DNA of 64,000 nt from Flavobacterium luminosum (GCF_023635005.1 NZ_JAMLJM010000005.1:151505-215504), one strand, 5' to 3'; counted from the first letter of the stretch, positions 5,577-15,484 are shown. Made by a program: numbers and translations. The notes: generated by a model from the letters alone, not told the origin.

Positions 5577-7985
5577 ATGAAAATTTTAAAATTCGGTGGA
5601 AAATCTCTAGCCAATGGCGACGGAATTAATCAGGTAGAAGCAATTATTGCTAAAAAATTTTTTGAAGACGAAACCATAGCGGTGGTCGTTTCGGCAAGAG
5701 GAAATGCAACGGATGAGTTGTATGAAATTTTAACGTTAGCACAAAGCGGACAAGCATACGATAAAGCCTGGGAAGCTTTCAAAAAATACCAATCTCAGGG
5801 CATAGAAGAAACGGTTTTACAAGAAGATTTTTCTGCATTAGAAAAACTTTTCGAAGGAGTGGCTTTGTTGGGAGATTACAGTGATAAAATTAAAGATCAG
5901 GTTCTCGCTTTTGGTGAAATTTTAGCGGCTAAATATGTAACAACGGTTTTAAATTCTAAAGGGTTACAGGCAAATTTTGTAGATGCTCGGTTACTGATTA
6001 AAACAGATGCTACTTTTGGAAATGCACAACCGATTGATTCTCTTTCCAAAAAAAATGTTCAAAAATATTTCGAAAACAATCCTGATATTTCCATCATAAC
6101 CGGATTTATAGCTTCCACAGTCAACGGTGAAACCACTACTTTGGGAAGAAATGGAAGTAATTATACGGCTTCTCTTTTGGCCAATTATTTAAATGCTGCC
6201 GAATTTCAAAATTTTACTCACGTTGACGGAATCTACACAGCGAATCCAGAATTGGTAGAGGATGCCAAGAAAATTGAACGTCTCTCTTTTAATGAAGCCA
6301 ATGAATTAGCCAACTTTGGAGCAACTATTCTTCATGCCAAAACCATTATTCCTTTGGTGGAAAAAAATATTCCTTTGCGAATTTTGAATACTTTCAACCC
6401 AGAAAATGAAGGGACTTTAATTACTGCAGAACAAACGGACGAAGGAATTAAATCGCTATCGGTTCTAGAAAATGTTTCTTTGATTAATTTAGAAGGACGT
6501 GGATTATTAGGGAAAACTGGCGTTGATGCTAGAATTTTTAAGGTTATGGCCGATAACGGAATCAGTGTCAGCATTATTTCTCAAGGCTCCTCGGAGCGAG
6601 GCATTGGTTTAGTAGTAAATACCGATCGGGCAACGGAAGCTTTAGTGGGATTAGAAAAAGAATTTGAAAATGATTTTTATACCCGAGACGTAAATCGCAT
6701 TTCAGTAGATGATAATATTTCGGTGATTTCCATTATTGGTCAAGATTTAAGTACATTTCACAAGCCTTACACGGCTTTAATTCGAAATAAAATTGTTCCT
6801 ATCTTATTTAACAATACCACGACGGGTCGAAATATTAGTTTGGTTATTAAAAAGAATGATTTAAAAAGAGCATTGAATGTAATTCATGGAGAGATTTTCG
6901 GTGTTACTAAAAAAATTAATATTGCCATTTTTGGACATGGATTAGTGGGCGGAACATTAATCAATCAAATTTTATCTTCTGCTAAAAATATCGAATTAAA
7001 AAAGGGAATTAAATTGAATGTTTTTGCCGTTGCTAATTCCTCTCGATTGCTAATTAATAAAAGAGGGATTACCGAGAATTGGAAACAGGAAATAGGACAA
7101 AATGGTCAAAAATATACGGTTAATGATATTATTCAATATGCAAAAGACAACCATCTAGAAAACTTAATTGCAGTAGATAATACCGCTAGCAAAGATTTTG
7201 TAGAAAACTATATAGAATTAATCGAAAATAGTTTTGATGTGGTTTCTTCCAATAAAGTAGCCAATACTTTAGGGTATGAATTTTACAAAAACATCCGAAA
7301 AGCATTGACCAAAAACCAAAAGAATTATTTGTATGAAACCAATGTGGGTGCTGGTTTACCATTAATCGATACCATCAAATTATTGCATTTGTCGGGAGAA
7401 AATATTACCAGAATAAAAGGGGTGTTTTCGGGCTCTTTGAGTTTTATTTTCAATAATTTTTCTGTTGAAGACAGACCGTTTAGTGAAGTATTGAAAGATG
7501 CGATTGCAAATGGTTACACCGAACCCGACCCGAGAGAAGATTTGTGTGGGAACGATGTAGCTCGAAAATTATTGATTTTAGCCAGAGAGTTAGATTTGCA
7601 AAATGAATTTAATGAAATCAAAATACAAAATTTAATTCCAGAACCTTTACGAGAATTGTCAACGAGAGAGTTTCTAGTAAGTTTAGACCAATTAGATGGC
7701 TATTATGATGAGGTAAAACAAAATCAAGAACCAGGAAATGTACTGCGTTACATCGGAGAACTATCGGGAGATTTACAACAAGATAAAGGAGATTTAGAAG
7801 TAAAATTAGTCTCAGTTCCGGAAAGTTCAGCACTAGGTCAGTTAAAAGGTTCGGATTCTATTTTCGAAATTTACACAGAATCCTACGGAGAAAGACCTAT
7901 TGTGATTCAAGGTGCTGGAGCTGGAGCTTCGGTAACAGCAAGAGGTGTTTTTGGCGATATACTGCGTTTGGCAGATAAAGGTTAA
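5577..7985 (+). CDS. thrA: Bifunctional aspartokinase / homoserine dehydrogenase
   Basis: This fused enzyme catalyses the first and third steps from aspartate to homoserine. Residues 1 to about 280 form the aspartokinase domain (KILKFGGKSLANGDG at the start, HVDGIYTANPE later). ACT regulatory repeats follow (about 300-440, with NGISVSIISQGSSERG). The homoserine dehydrogenase part begins near 450 with the nucleotide-binding IFGHGLVGGTL and continues through GVFSGSLSFIFN and the C-terminal GAGAGASVTARGVFGDILRLA. Length (802) is normal for ThrA. Lying between metX and the sulfhydrylase, it probably serves methionine synthesis. Confidence 0.96.
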   Translation: MKILKFGGKSLANGDGINQVEAIIAKKFFEDETIAVVVSARGNATDELYEILTLAQSGQAYDKAWEAFKKYQSQGIEETVLQEDFSALEKLFEGVALLGDYSDKIKDQVLAFGEILAAKYVTTVLNSKGLQANFVDARLLIKTDATFGNAQPIDSLSKKNVQKYFENNPDISIITGFIASTVNGETTTLGRNGSNYTASLLANYLNAAEFQNFTHVDGIYTANPELVEDAKKIERLSFNEANELANFGATILHAKTIIPLVEKNIPLRILNTFNPENEGTLITAEQTDEGIKSLSVLENVSLINLEGRGLLGKTGVDARIFKVMADNGISVSIISQGSSERGIGLVVNTDRATEALVGLEKEFENDFYTRDVNRISVDDNISVISIIGQDLSTFHKPYTALIRNKIVPILFNNTTTGRNISLVIKKNDLKRALNVIHGEIFGVTKKINIAIFGHGLVGGTLINQILSSAKNIELKKGIKLNVFAVANSSRLLINKRGITENWKQEIGQNGQKYTVNDIIQYAKDNHLENLIAVDNTASKDFVENYIELIENSFDVVSSNKVANTLGYEFYKNIRKALTKNQKNYLYETNVGAGLPLIDTIKLLHLSGENITRIKGVFSGSLSFIFNNFSVEDRPFSEVLKDAIANGYTEPDPREDLCGNDVARKLLILARELDLQNEFNEIKIQNLIPEPLRELSTREFLVSLDQLDGYYDEVKQNQEPGNVLRYIGELSGDLQQDKGDLEVKLVSVPESSALGQLKGSDSIFEIYTESYGERPIVIQGAGAGASVTARGVFGDILRLADKG

Positions 7986-7999
7986 CTAACCACTATTTT

Positions 8000-8029
8000 A
8001 ACCTGCAAGTTTTTGGTAACTTGTGGGTT
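8000..8029 (+). terminator. Hairpin between thrA and osmC (weak terminator or processing stem)
   Basis: AACCTGCAAGTT (8000-8011) pairs with AACTTGTGGGTT (8018-8029), 12 pairs with two G-U, but only a broken T-run follows. It may lower expression of the distal genes. Confidence 0.45.
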
Positions 8030-8060
8030 ATTTTAATTGAAACACACACAAAAAATAAAT

Positions 8061-8480
8061 ATGAAAATTACATTAAAAAGAATCAACGACGATTATCATT
8101 TTGAATTACAAAATGAACGTGGTCATAAAGTCTATTTAGATAGTAAGGCAGAATTCGGAGGTCACGATTTAGCGCCGAGTCCCATGGAATTACTTCTTAT
8201 GGGGGTTGCGGGTTGTAGCGCTATTGATATTATTTCAATCTTAAAAAAGCAAAGACAAAATATAACTGATTATTATGCTGAGGTAGAAGGCGAACGCATC
8301 CCGGTAGACGAGGCAAAACCTTTTAAATCCATATTTGTAACTGTTTTTCTTGAAGGAGAAATTGATGAGGATAAAGCGCAAAAAGCGGCACAATTGTCTT
8401 TTGACAAATATTGTTCGGTTTCTAAAACTTTAGAGCCTAATGTAGAAGTAAAATACCAAGTTAAAGTAAATCAAAAATAA
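8061..8480 (+). CDS. OsmC family peroxiredoxin-like protein
   Basis: The OsmC/Ohr fold includes thiol peroxidases that reduce organic hydroperoxides through two cysteines. Both conserved cysteines are visible: PMELLLMGVAGCSAIDI (near residue 50) and SFDKYCSVSKTLEPN near residue 120. The protein is 139 residues from the ATG at 8061. An earlier TTG at 8037 would add a short hydrophilic tail with no family match. It ends one base before the sulfhydrylase start. OsmC-like genes in sulfur amino acid operons may relate to sulfur or redox handling, but the exact substrate is unknown. Confidence 0.88.
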   Translation: MKITLKRINDDYHFELQNERGHKVYLDSKAEFGGHDLAPSPMELLLMGVAGCSAIDIISILKKQRQNITDYYAEVEGERIPVDEAKPFKSIFVTVFLEGEIDEDKAQKAAQLSFDKYCSVSKTLEPNVEVKYQVKVNQK

Positions 8481-8481
8481 G

Positions 8482-9657
8482 ATGGCAACAAATCATATAG
8501 AAACACAAATCATCAGAACGCAAACAGAGCGCTCTCAATTTCAAGAACACTCAACTCCTTTATATCTAACTTCAAGTTTCGTTTTTGAAGATGCCGAAGA
8601 CATGCGTGCTTCTTTTGCCGAAGAAATAGATCGAAATATCTACAGTCGATTTTCAAACCCCAATATATCTGAATTTGTGGAGAAAGTTTGTCAAATGGAA
8701 GGAGCGGAAGAAGGTTATGCTTTTGCAACAGGAATGGCGGCTATTTATTCCACTTTTGCAGCTCTCTTGAATTCCGGAGATCACATCGTTTCAGCCGGAA
8801 GTGTATTTGGTTCAACGCACACACTTTTTACCAAATATTTTCCAAAATGGAATATTACGACAAGCTATTTTGATGTCAATCAACCCAAAACCATAGAAAG
8901 TCTGATTCAACCAAATACCAAAATATTGTATGCAGAATCTCCAACAAATCCTGCGGTTGATATCATCGATTTGGAATTATTAGGTCAAATTGCTAAAAAA
9001 CACAATCTGATTTTAATCATTGATAATTGTTTTGCGACGCCTTATTTGCAACAACCCATTAAGTTTGGTGCCGATTTAGTAATTCATTCAGCGACTAAAT
9101 TAATGGATGGTCAAGGTAGAGTTTTAGGAGGTGTTGTAGTGGGAAATAAAGAGTTGGTTCGAGAAATTTATTTGTTTTCAAGAAATACGGGGCCTGCTTT
9201 GTCACCATTTAATGCTTGGGTATTATCAAAAAGTTTAGAAACATTGCCTATTCGAGTAGAAAAACATTGTGAAAATGCCTTAAAAGTGGCGCAGTTTTTA
9301 GAAACTTCAGATAAGGTTGAAGTAGTGAAATATCCGTTTTTACCTTCGCATCCACAATATGAAGTGGCAAAAAAACAAATGAAATTAGGTGGAAATATTG
9401 TAGCTTTTGAAGTAAAAGGAGGCATTGATGCAGGAAGAACATTTCTAAATGCCATTCAATTGTGTTCCTTGTCAGCAAATTTAGGAGATACTCGTTCTAT
9501 TGTTACGCATCCGGCTTCAACTACGCACAGTAAATTATCTCAAGAAGAACGATTGGCGGTGAGTATTACAGATGGATTAGTTCGAGTTTCTGTAGGTTTA
9601 GAACATATAGATGATATTATTCAAGATTTAAAACAAGCATTAGCAGTTATTGAATGA
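8482..9657 (+). CDS. Trans-sulfuration family PLP enzyme, probable O-acyl-homoserine sulfhydrylase
   Basis: This is a Cys/Met metabolism PLP enzyme (391 residues) of the MetZ/MetY/MetB group. The PLP lysine is in HSATKLMDGQGRVLGG (about residue 205). SRFSNPN near the start, YAESPTNPAVDIIDL, and the C-terminal SLGDTRSIVTHPASTTHSKL-like segment (here LGDTRSIVTHPAS) are family signatures. With metX and metH in the same cluster, the likely reaction is acyl-homoserine plus sulfide to homocysteine. Cystathionine gamma-synthase activity cannot be excluded. It starts one base after osmC stops. Confidence 0.9.
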   Translation: MATNHIETQIIRTQTERSQFQEHSTPLYLTSSFVFEDAEDMRASFAEEIDRNIYSRFSNPNISEFVEKVCQMEGAEEGYAFATGMAAIYSTFAALLNSGDHIVSAGSVFGSTHTLFTKYFPKWNITTSYFDVNQPKTIESLIQPNTKILYAESPTNPAVDIIDLELLGQIAKKHNLILIIDNCFATPYLQQPIKFGADLVIHSATKLMDGQGRVLGGVVVGNKELVREIYLFSRNTGPALSPFNAWVLSKSLETLPIRVEKHCENALKVAQFLETSDKVEVVKYPFLPSHPQYEVAKKQMKLGGNIVAFEVKGGIDAGRTFLNAIQLCSLSANLGDTRSIVTHPASTTHSKLSQEERLAVSITDGLVRVSVGLEHIDDIIQDLKQALAVIE

Positions 9658-9685
9658 TTGTAAATTTACAAAAGAAATATTTTTT

Positions 9686-9732
9686 AGATTAATTTTCTAT
9701 TGATGTAATGTTTTGGTTTAAAATTTAGAAAA
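9686..9732 (+). promoter_or_regulatory. Shared sulfur-operon operator module (metH copy)
   Basis: AGA (9686-9688), N7, TCT (9696-9698), N21, AAAATTTAGAAAA (9720-9732). Spacing is the same as at cysE and metX. It ends 26 bases before the -7 element, about one helical turn closer than in the other two. A separate 14-bp perfect inverted repeat (9670-9683 with 9729-9742, AAAAGAAATATTTT) overlaps it. Confidence 0.6.
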
Positions 9733-9757
9733 TATTTCTTTTTCCATTTTTTTGTGC

Positions 9758-9765
9758 TACTTTTG
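9758..9765 (+). promoter_or_regulatory. Promoter -7 element for metH
   Basis: TACTTTTG fits TAnnTTTG. The predicted start near 9772 lies just upstream of the SAM-I aptamer. Confidence 0.55.
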
Positions 9766-9787
9766 CTGAGTTCATTTCATTAATGTC

Positions 9788-9886
9788 GTTATCACGAAAG
9801 CTGGAGGGAATAGACCCAATGAAAGCTTAGCAACCCTACACTGGTAGAAGGTGCTACATTCTATCCGCTATGGCGGAAAAGATAAC
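9788..9886 (+). promoter_or_regulatory. SAM-I (S-box) riboswitch upstream of metH
   Basis: The closing helix P1 is GTTATC (9788-9793) with GATAAC (9881-9886). Between them lie the S-box core elements in order: AGCTGGAGGGA...CCCAATGAAAGCT, TTAGCAACC, AAGGTGCTACATTC, and a CCGC-TATG-GCGG P4 hairpin. These are the conserved GGAGGGA, GATGAAA-like, GCAACC and AAGGTGC segments of SAM-I. Binding of SAM would stabilise P1. The downstream pairing suggests control at translation start rather than termination, as no T-run follows. Confidence 0.95.
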
Positions 9887-9909
9887 TTGAAAAATTCTCC
9901 TCATTTTTC

Positions 9910-9940
9910 TTGATAACACTCAAAATAAAGAAGTTATCAA
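9910..9940 (+). promoter_or_regulatory. Expression-platform hairpin over the metH start codon
   Basis: TTGATAAC (9910-9917) is an exact complement of GTTATCAA (9933-9940), whose last A is the first base of the metH ATG. GTTATC here can also pair with the P1 3' strand GATAAC (9881-9886). The aptamer state therefore decides which partner it has and how open the start codon is. Confidence 0.6.
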
Positions 9941-10929
9941 TGTCCAAAATACAAGACGAACTCAAAAAAAGAATTTTAGTCCTCGATGGTGCGATGGGCA
10001 CTATGTTGCAGCGAAATAAATTTGAAGAAGAAGATTTTCGCGGCCAACGTTTTAAAGATTTTCCATATTTACTAAAAGGGAATAACGATTTGTTGTCTAT
10101 TACTCAGCCAGAGGCAGTGAAAGCGGTACATCGTGCTTATTTTCAAGCAGGTGCCGATATTGTAGAAACCAATACATTCTCAGGAACTACCATAGGAATG
10201 GCAGATTATCACATGGAGGATTTGGTGTATGAATTAAATTATCAATCCGCCAAAATTGCTCGTGAAGTTGCCGATGAATTTACCGATAAGCCAAGATTTG
10301 TAGCAGGTTCCATAGGCCCCACTAATAGGACCGCTTCTATGTCGCCCGATGTGAATGATCCTGGATTTAGAGCCATAACTTTCGACCAATTAAAAATCGC
10401 TTACAAACAACAAGTTGAAGCGTTGATTGATGGTGGTTGTGATTTGTTGTTAGTCGAAACTATTTTTGATACCTTAAATGCGAAGGCGGCTTTATTTGCG
10501 ATAGAAGAAGTAAAAGAAGAAAGAAAAATCGATATTCCTGTGATGGTTTCAGGAACGATTACTGATGCTTCTGGAAGAACACTTTCAGGTCAAACCGTTG
10601 AAGCCTTTTTAATTTCTATCGAACATATACCACTACTAAGCGTTGGCTTTAATTGCGCTTTGGGAGCCGACCAATTGAAACCTTATTTGAAAAGGTTGTC
10701 TCAAAATACCAGTTTAAACATCTCTGCACACCCTAATGCCGGTTTGCCCAATGCATTTGGTCAATACGACCAAACACCTGAAGAAATGCAACAGCTAATT
10801 CGTGAATATTTACAAGAAAACTTAGTAAATATCATCGGTGGTTGTTGTGGAACCACACCGGAGCATATTAAATTAATTGCTGAGGTAGCCAAAGAATTTA
10901 AACCAAGAACTATTGAAGTTGAAGCATAA
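9940..10929 (+). CDS. metH: Methionine synthase, homocysteine-binding subunit (split MetH N-terminal part)
   Basis: This 329-residue protein corresponds to the first domain of cobalamin-dependent MetH, which binds homocysteine through zinc. Features are [12 protein letters not shown] near the start, ETNTFSGTT, and the zinc site with Cys in the FNCALG segment plus the [11 protein letters not shown] pair near residue 308. The ATG at 9940 is chosen over the TTG at 9910 because the homology begins at [16 protein letters not shown] and because 9910 lies in the riboswitch hairpin. It overlaps the next gene by one base (TAATG), suggesting coupled translation. Confidence 0.93.
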   Translation: MSKIQDELKKRILVLDGAMGTMLQRNKFEEEDFRGQRFKDFPYLLKGNNDLLSITQPEAVKAVHRAYFQAGADIVETNTFSGTTIGMADYHMEDLVYELNYQSAKIAREVADEFTDKPRFVAGSIGPTNRTASMSPDVNDPGFRAITFDQLKIAYKQQVEALIDGGCDLLLVETIFDTLNAKAALFAIEEVKEERKIDIPVMVSGTITDASGRTLSGQTVEAFLISIEHIPLLSVGFNCALGADQLKPYLKRLSQNTSLNISAHPNAGLPNAFGQYDQTPEEMQQLIREYLQENLVNIIGGCCGTTPEHIKLIAEVAKEFKPRTIEVEA

Positions 10930-13604
10930 TGGCAGAAGTTGACTGTAAAAAATATTTGAAATTATCAGGTTTAGAACCTTTGATTGTAACGCCGGAATCT
11001 AATTTTATCAATGTAGGAGAACGAACCAATGTTACCGGGTCCAGGAAATTTCTTCGTTTAATTAAAGAAGAAAAATACGATGAAGCCTTAGATATAGCAA
11101 GGGCTCAGGTTGAAGGCGGTGCGCAAATTATTGATGTAAATATGGATGAAGGAATGTTGGATGGGGTTTATGCCATGACCAAATTCCTAAATCTAATCGC
11201 TGCCGAACCCGATATTGCTCGAGTTCCTGTTATGATTGATTCTTCCAAATGGGAAATCATAGAAGCGGGTTTAAAAGTCATTCAAGGAAAAGGTGTGGTA
11301 AATTCGATTTCTTTAAAAGAAGGAGAAGAAACATTCATTCATCATGCAAAATTGATAAAGCGTTACGGAGCAGCTGTTATCGTCATGGCTTTTGACGAAA
11401 AGGGTCAAGCTGATACTTACGAAAGACGTATTGAAATTTGTAAACGTTCCTATGATATTTTAGTTGAAAAAGTAGGTTTTCCAGCCGAAGATATCATTTT
11501 TGATCCTAATATTTTTCCGGTAGCAACAGGAATGGAAGAGCATAGAAGAAATGCTCTTGACTTTTTTTTAGCGACTAAGTGGATTCGTGAAAATCTTTCT
11601 TGTGCACACGTTAGTGGTGGTGTGAGTAATGTGTCGTTTTCTTTCCGAGGAAATGATAAAGTGCGTGAGGCTATGCATTCCGCTTTTTTATACCATGCCA
11701 TTCAACATGGAATGACAATGGGGATCGTAAATCCCGAAATGTTAGAGATTTATGATGAAATTGACCCGGTGCTTTTGGAGCATGTAGAAGATGTATTGTT
11801 GGACAGAAGAGACGATGCTACAGAACGATTATTAGATTTGGCCGAAAGTTATAAATCGGAGACAAAATCCACTGAAAAAGCAATTGCCGAATGGAGAAAT
11901 AGTTCGGTTCAAGAACGATTAACTTATTCATTAGTAAAAGGTATTGACGAGTTCATCGAAATTGATGTGGAAGAAGCCCGTCAACAAGTCGATAAACCTA
12001 TTGAAGTGATTGAAAATCATCTTATGAATGGAATGAATGTCGTGGGCGATTTGTTCGGTTCAGGAAAAATGTTCTTGCCGCAAGTGGTAAAATCTGCCCG
12101 TGTGATGAAAAAAGCGGTAGCTTATCTGCTTCCTTATATCGAAGCTTCCAAAGATGGTAAATCTTCCTCAGCAGGAAAGGTATTGATGGCAACCGTGAAG
12201 GGAGACGTACATGATATTGGTAAAAATATAGTTTCGGTTGTTTTGGCGTGTAATAACTTTGAAATCATTGATTTAGGGGTAATGGTGCCGCCTGAAAAAA
12301 TTATTGAAACAGCTGTAAAAGAAAATGTCGATGTCATTGGTTTAAGTGGATTAATTACACCGTCACTTGATGAAATGGTGTATTTGGCGAAAGAATTGGA
12401 AAAATTAAATATCAAAATTCCAATTATGATTGGCGGAGCAACAACTTCAAGGGCACATACAGCTGTGAAAATTGCACCGGAATATCAATCGACTGTAGTT
12501 CATGTCAACGATGCTTCAAGAGCTGTAACAGTGGCCAGTAATTTATTGCAACCCGAAATGAAATCTAAATACGCTTCTGATTTAAAAGACGAATATGCAA
12601 AATTAAGAGAAGGCTACTTAAACAGAAGCAGAGAAAAGAATTATTTGTCAATTGAAGAAGCAAGAAAAAATAAATTCAAAATAGATTGGGGTACTTATCA
12701 ACCTTCTATGCCTCATTTCATTGGAAGCAAGACGGTTTACGTTGAATTGTCTGATTTAGTTCCTTACATTGACTGGACGCCCTTTTTTCAATCGTGGGAA
12801 TTGTATGGAAAATATCCGGCTATTTTAACCGATGAAGTGGTCGGAGAACAAGCCACAAATTTATTTGAAGATGCTCAAAAAATGTTGGCAACCATCATAG
12901 ATGAAAAATGGTTTGTGGCCAAAGGGATTTTAGGAATTTTTCCGGCAAACTCAGTCAATGATGATGATATTGAGGTAGTCACTTCGGGTGGTGTCGATAA
13001 GTTTTTGAGTTTAAGACAACAATCACAAAAAACTGTTGGGGCTCCCAATATTGCGTTGGCTGATTTTATTGCGCCAAAAGATTCCAATATTCAAGATTAC
13101 ATAGGATGTTTTTGTGTAACCACAGGATTTGGTGTAGATGAAAAAGCGAAGGAATTTGAAAAACAATTAGACGATTACAATTCCATTTTAGTAAAAGCAT
13201 TAGGAGATCGCTTGGCAGAGGCTTTTGCGGAATATTTACACGAAAAAGTACGAAAAGAGATTTGGGGTTATGCTTCGGACGAAAATTTATCCAATGAAGA
13301 CTTAATCAAAGAAAGTTATAAAGGAATTCGTCCTGCTCCAGGGTACCCGGCTTGTCCTGATCATTTAGAAAAACCTACGATTTGGAAGTTACTGAATATA
13401 GAACAAGAAATTGGAGTAAAATTAACCGAAAGTATGGCGATGTGGCCTGCCGCATCGGTTTCAGGGTATTATTTTGCAAATCCTCAGAGTAAGTATTTTG
13501 GATTAGGAAAAATTCAAAAAGATCAATTGGCGGATTATGCCCAAAGAAGAAATATTAGTATTGAACAAGCCGAAAAATGGCTAGCACCCAATTTAGCAGA
13601 TTAA
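10929..13604 (+). CDS. metH: Methionine synthase, folate/cobalamin/activation subunit (split MetH C-terminal part)
   Basis: This 891-residue protein holds the remaining MetH domains. The methyltetrahydrofolate-binding domain has [14 protein letters not shown] near residue 30. The cobalamin cap and Rossmann domain has GDVHDIGKN (about residue 420), with the B12-ligating His in DxHxxG. The C-terminal SAM-dependent reactivation domain has [12 protein letters not shown] and the [15 protein letters not shown] segment. All catalytic parts are present, so with the preceding gene it makes a complete B12-dependent enzyme from two polypeptides. metF starts one base after its stop codon. Confidence 0.95.
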   Translation: MAEVDCKKYLKLSGLEPLIVTPESNFINVGERTNVTGSRKFLRLIKEEKYDEALDIARAQVEGGAQIIDVNMDEGMLDGVYAMTKFLNLIAAEPDIARVPVMIDSSKWEIIEAGLKVIQGKGVVNSISLKEGEETFIHHAKLIKRYGAAVIVMAFDEKGQADTYERRIEICKRSYDILVEKVGFPAEDIIFDPNIFPVATGMEEHRRNALDFFLATKWIRENLSCAHVSGGVSNVSFSFRGNDKVREAMHSAFLYHAIQHGMTMGIVNPEMLEIYDEIDPVLLEHVEDVLLDRRDDATERLLDLAESYKSETKSTEKAIAEWRNSSVQERLTYSLVKGIDEFIEIDVEEARQQVDKPIEVIENHLMNGMNVVGDLFGSGKMFLPQVVKSARVMKKAVAYLLPYIEASKDGKSSSAGKVLMATVKGDVHDIGKNIVSVVLACNNFEIIDLGVMVPPEKIIETAVKENVDVIGLSGLITPSLDEMVYLAKELEKLNIKIPIMIGGATTSRAHTAVKIAPEYQSTVVHVNDASRAVTVASNLLQPEMKSKYASDLKDEYAKLREGYLNRSREKNYLSIEEARKNKFKIDWGTYQPSMPHFIGSKTVYVELSDLVPYIDWTPFFQSWELYGKYPAILTDEVVGEQATNLFEDAQKMLATIIDEKWFVAKGILGIFPANSVNDDDIEVVTSGGVDKFLSLRQQSQKTVGAPNIALADFIAPKDSNIQDYIGCFCVTTGFGVDEKAKEFEKQLDDYNSILVKALGDRLAEAFAEYLHEKVRKEIWGYASDENLSNEDLIKESYKGIRPAPGYPACPDHLEKPTIWKLLNIEQEIGVKLTESMAMWPAASVSGYYFANPQSKYFGLGKIQKDQLADYAQRRNISIEQAEKWLAPNLAD

Positions 13605-13605
13605 C

Positions 13606-14562
13606 ATGAAAGTTACGCAACATATAGAAAAAGCCCAAGGCAAAACTTTATTCTCATTTGAAATTTTACCGCCGTTAAAAGGTCAAAATATCCAATGTAT
13701 TTTTGATGGAATTGATCCCTTAATGGAATTTAAACCTCCTTTTATTGATGTGACCTACCATCGGGAAGAATATGAATTTAAGGAATTAGAAAATGGTTTG
13801 CTTCAGAAAAAAGTCGTAAAAAAACGCCCTGGAACGGTGGGGATTTGTGCAGGAATTCAAAATAAATACAATGTAGATGCTATTCCGCATATTTTATGTG
13901 GTGGCTTTACAAAAGAGGATACTGAAAACTTATTGATTGACTTAGATTTCCTTGGAATTGATAATGTAGTAGCGTTGCGAGGTGATGCTGTTAAAAGTGA
14001 AATCTATTTCAAACCGGAAAAAGAAGGGAATGCGTATGCATCGGAATTAGTGACCCAAATCAGTAACTTGAATAATGGAATTTATTTGGATGCAGATTTA
14101 CAAAATAGTAATGCAACCGATTTTTGCATCGGTGTGGCAGGTTATCCTGAAAAGCACATGGAGGCACCAAGTATGGATAGCGATATTCACTTTTTGAAAC
14201 AGAAAATTAAAAATGGTGCCGATTATATTATTACGCAGATGTTTTATGACAACCAAAAGTTTTTCGACTATGTGGCTAAAGTCAGAGCAGCGGGTATTAC
14301 TGTACCTATTATCCCGGGATTGAAACCGATTGCAACAAAAAAACAACTGAATTTAATTCCACACCGTTTCAAAGTAGACTTACCGGACGATTTGATCATG
14401 GCTGTAGTAAAAGCCAAAGACAATGATGCTGTGAAACAAATCGGGATTGAATGGTGTATTGCGCAAAGTAAAGAGTTAGTAAAAGCAGGAATACCTGTAT
14501 TACATTATTATTCTATGGGGAAAGCAGATAATATTAAGGCTATAGCAAAAGAGGTTTTCTAA
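13606..14562 (+). CDS. metF: Methylenetetrahydrofolate reductase
   Basis: MetF (318 residues) reduces 5,10-methylene-THF to 5-methyl-THF, the methyl donor for MetH. The family start FSFEILPPLKGQ is at residues 16-27. DNVVALRGDA near residue 125, IGVAGYPEKHMEAPS, and GADYIITQMFYDN with the conserved Gln are visible. It is the last gene of the metH-metH-metF unit, one base after metH, so folate methyl supply and its use are under the same SAM-I riboswitch. Confidence 0.96.
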   Translation: MKVTQHIEKAQGKTLFSFEILPPLKGQNIQCIFDGIDPLMEFKPPFIDVTYHREEYEFKELENGLLQKKVVKKRPGTVGICAGIQNKYNVDAIPHILCGGFTKEDTENLLIDLDFLGIDNVVALRGDAVKSEIYFKPEKEGNAYASELVTQISNLNNGIYLDADLQNSNATDFCIGVAGYPEKHMEAPSMDSDIHFLKQKIKNGADYIITQMFYDNQKFFDYVAKVRAAGITVPIIPGLKPIATKKQLNLIPHRFKVDLPDDLIMAVVKAKDNDAVKQIGIEWCIAQSKELVKAGIPVLHYYSMGKADNIKAIAKEVF

Positions 14563-14579
14563 TGAAAACCTCTTTTTTT
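14550..14579 (+). terminator. Terminator overlapping the metF stop codon
   Basis: AGAGGTTTTC (14550-14559) pairs with GAAAACCTCT (14564-14573), followed by Ts to 14579. The metF stop codon lies at the top of the stem and in its loop. Confidence 0.85.
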
Positions 14580-15471
14580 ATTTTGTTTTTTCCCTAAACA
14601 CACTTTCCAAATCTTTATTTTTATTTGAAAGTTGAAGCGTTTTTAGCCCATTGGCTTGAGCAAAATCAAAAATCACTGGACGCATGTCTTCAGTTGTTGT
14701 GAAAGTTAATTGCCAAGTATTACCTTGTTGGATGTAATTTGTAATATTAGGAATTTGGGTAATAAGACTTGCTTCAATGGCTTTGTCAAATTCTACTTCA
14801 ATAATTTGTTCTGTTACTTCGTGAACTAAATTTTCAATCGTATTATCGGTTACAATTTTTCCTTTGTTGATAATAATCACACGATCACAAATCGCTTCGA
14901 CTTCTTGCATGATATGTGTCGAAAGAAAAACCGTTTTGTCTTTACCAATATTCTTAATCAATTCTCTGATCTCTACTAATTGATTGGGATCTAAACCAGT
15001 GGTAGGTTCATCTAAAATTAAAACTTCTGGATTGTGCAATAAAGCGGTAGCTAATCCCACACGCTGGCGATATCCTTTAGAAAGTTGTCCTATTTTTTTG
15101 TGACTCTCAGGTGTTAAACCGGTTAAAGCAATCACTTCGTCAATTCGTGAAGAGTGAACTTTGTACACATCAGCATTGAAGGTTAAATATTCTCTGATGT
15201 AAAGATCCAAATACAACGGATTGTGCTCCGGCAGATAGCCTACAGATCGCTGTACTTGTTTTGATTCTGACACTACATCGAAGCCATTGACACTTGCTTG
15301 TCCTTCATTTGCAGTTAAATAAGTTGTCAATATTTTCATTAATGTCGATTTTCCAGCACCATTTGGGCCTAAAAAACCAACAATTTCACCTTTTTTTACA
15401 GAAAAGGAAATAGAATCTAATGCTTTTTGTTCTCCGTATAGCTTAGTGATGTTTTTTACTTCTATTGACAT
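14578..15471 (-). CDS. gldA: Gliding motility-type ABC transporter ATP-binding protein
   Basis: This 297-residue ABC ATPase has Walker A GPNGAGKST (about 36-44), signature LSKGYRQRVGLA, Walker B VLILDEP and the H-loop STHIMQEVE. The N-terminal sequence (SIEVKNITKLYG, TTYLTANEG, YLPEHNPLYLDLYIREYL) closely resembles GldA of Flavobacterium as I remember it. GldA works with the membrane partners GldF and GldG. Those genes are not adjacent here, as is also the case in Flavobacterium johnsoniae. It is divergent from the TetR-like gene and convergent with metF. A generic drug or sodium exporter ATPase is the alternative. Confidence 0.82.
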   Translation of the reverse strand: MSIEVKNITKLYGEQKALDSISFSVKKGEIVGFLGPNGAGKSTLMKILTTYLTANEGQASVNGFDVVSESKQVQRSVGYLPEHNPLYLDLYIREYLTFNADVYKVHSSRIDEVIALTGLTPESHKKIGQLSKGYRQRVGLATALLHNPEVLILDEPTTGLDPNQLVEIRELIKNIGKDKTVFLSTHIMQEVEAICDRVIIINKGKIVTDNTIENLVHEVTEQIIEVEFDKAIEASLITQIPNITNYIQQGNTWQLTFTTTEDMRPVIFDFAQANGLKTLQLSNKNKDLESVFREKTK

Positions 15472-15484
15472 TATTAGTTTTTTA

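Noticed and set aside
7618..7833. Leucine-rich minus-strand ORF in thrA
   Set aside because: Antisense shadow of the homoserine dehydrogenase region.
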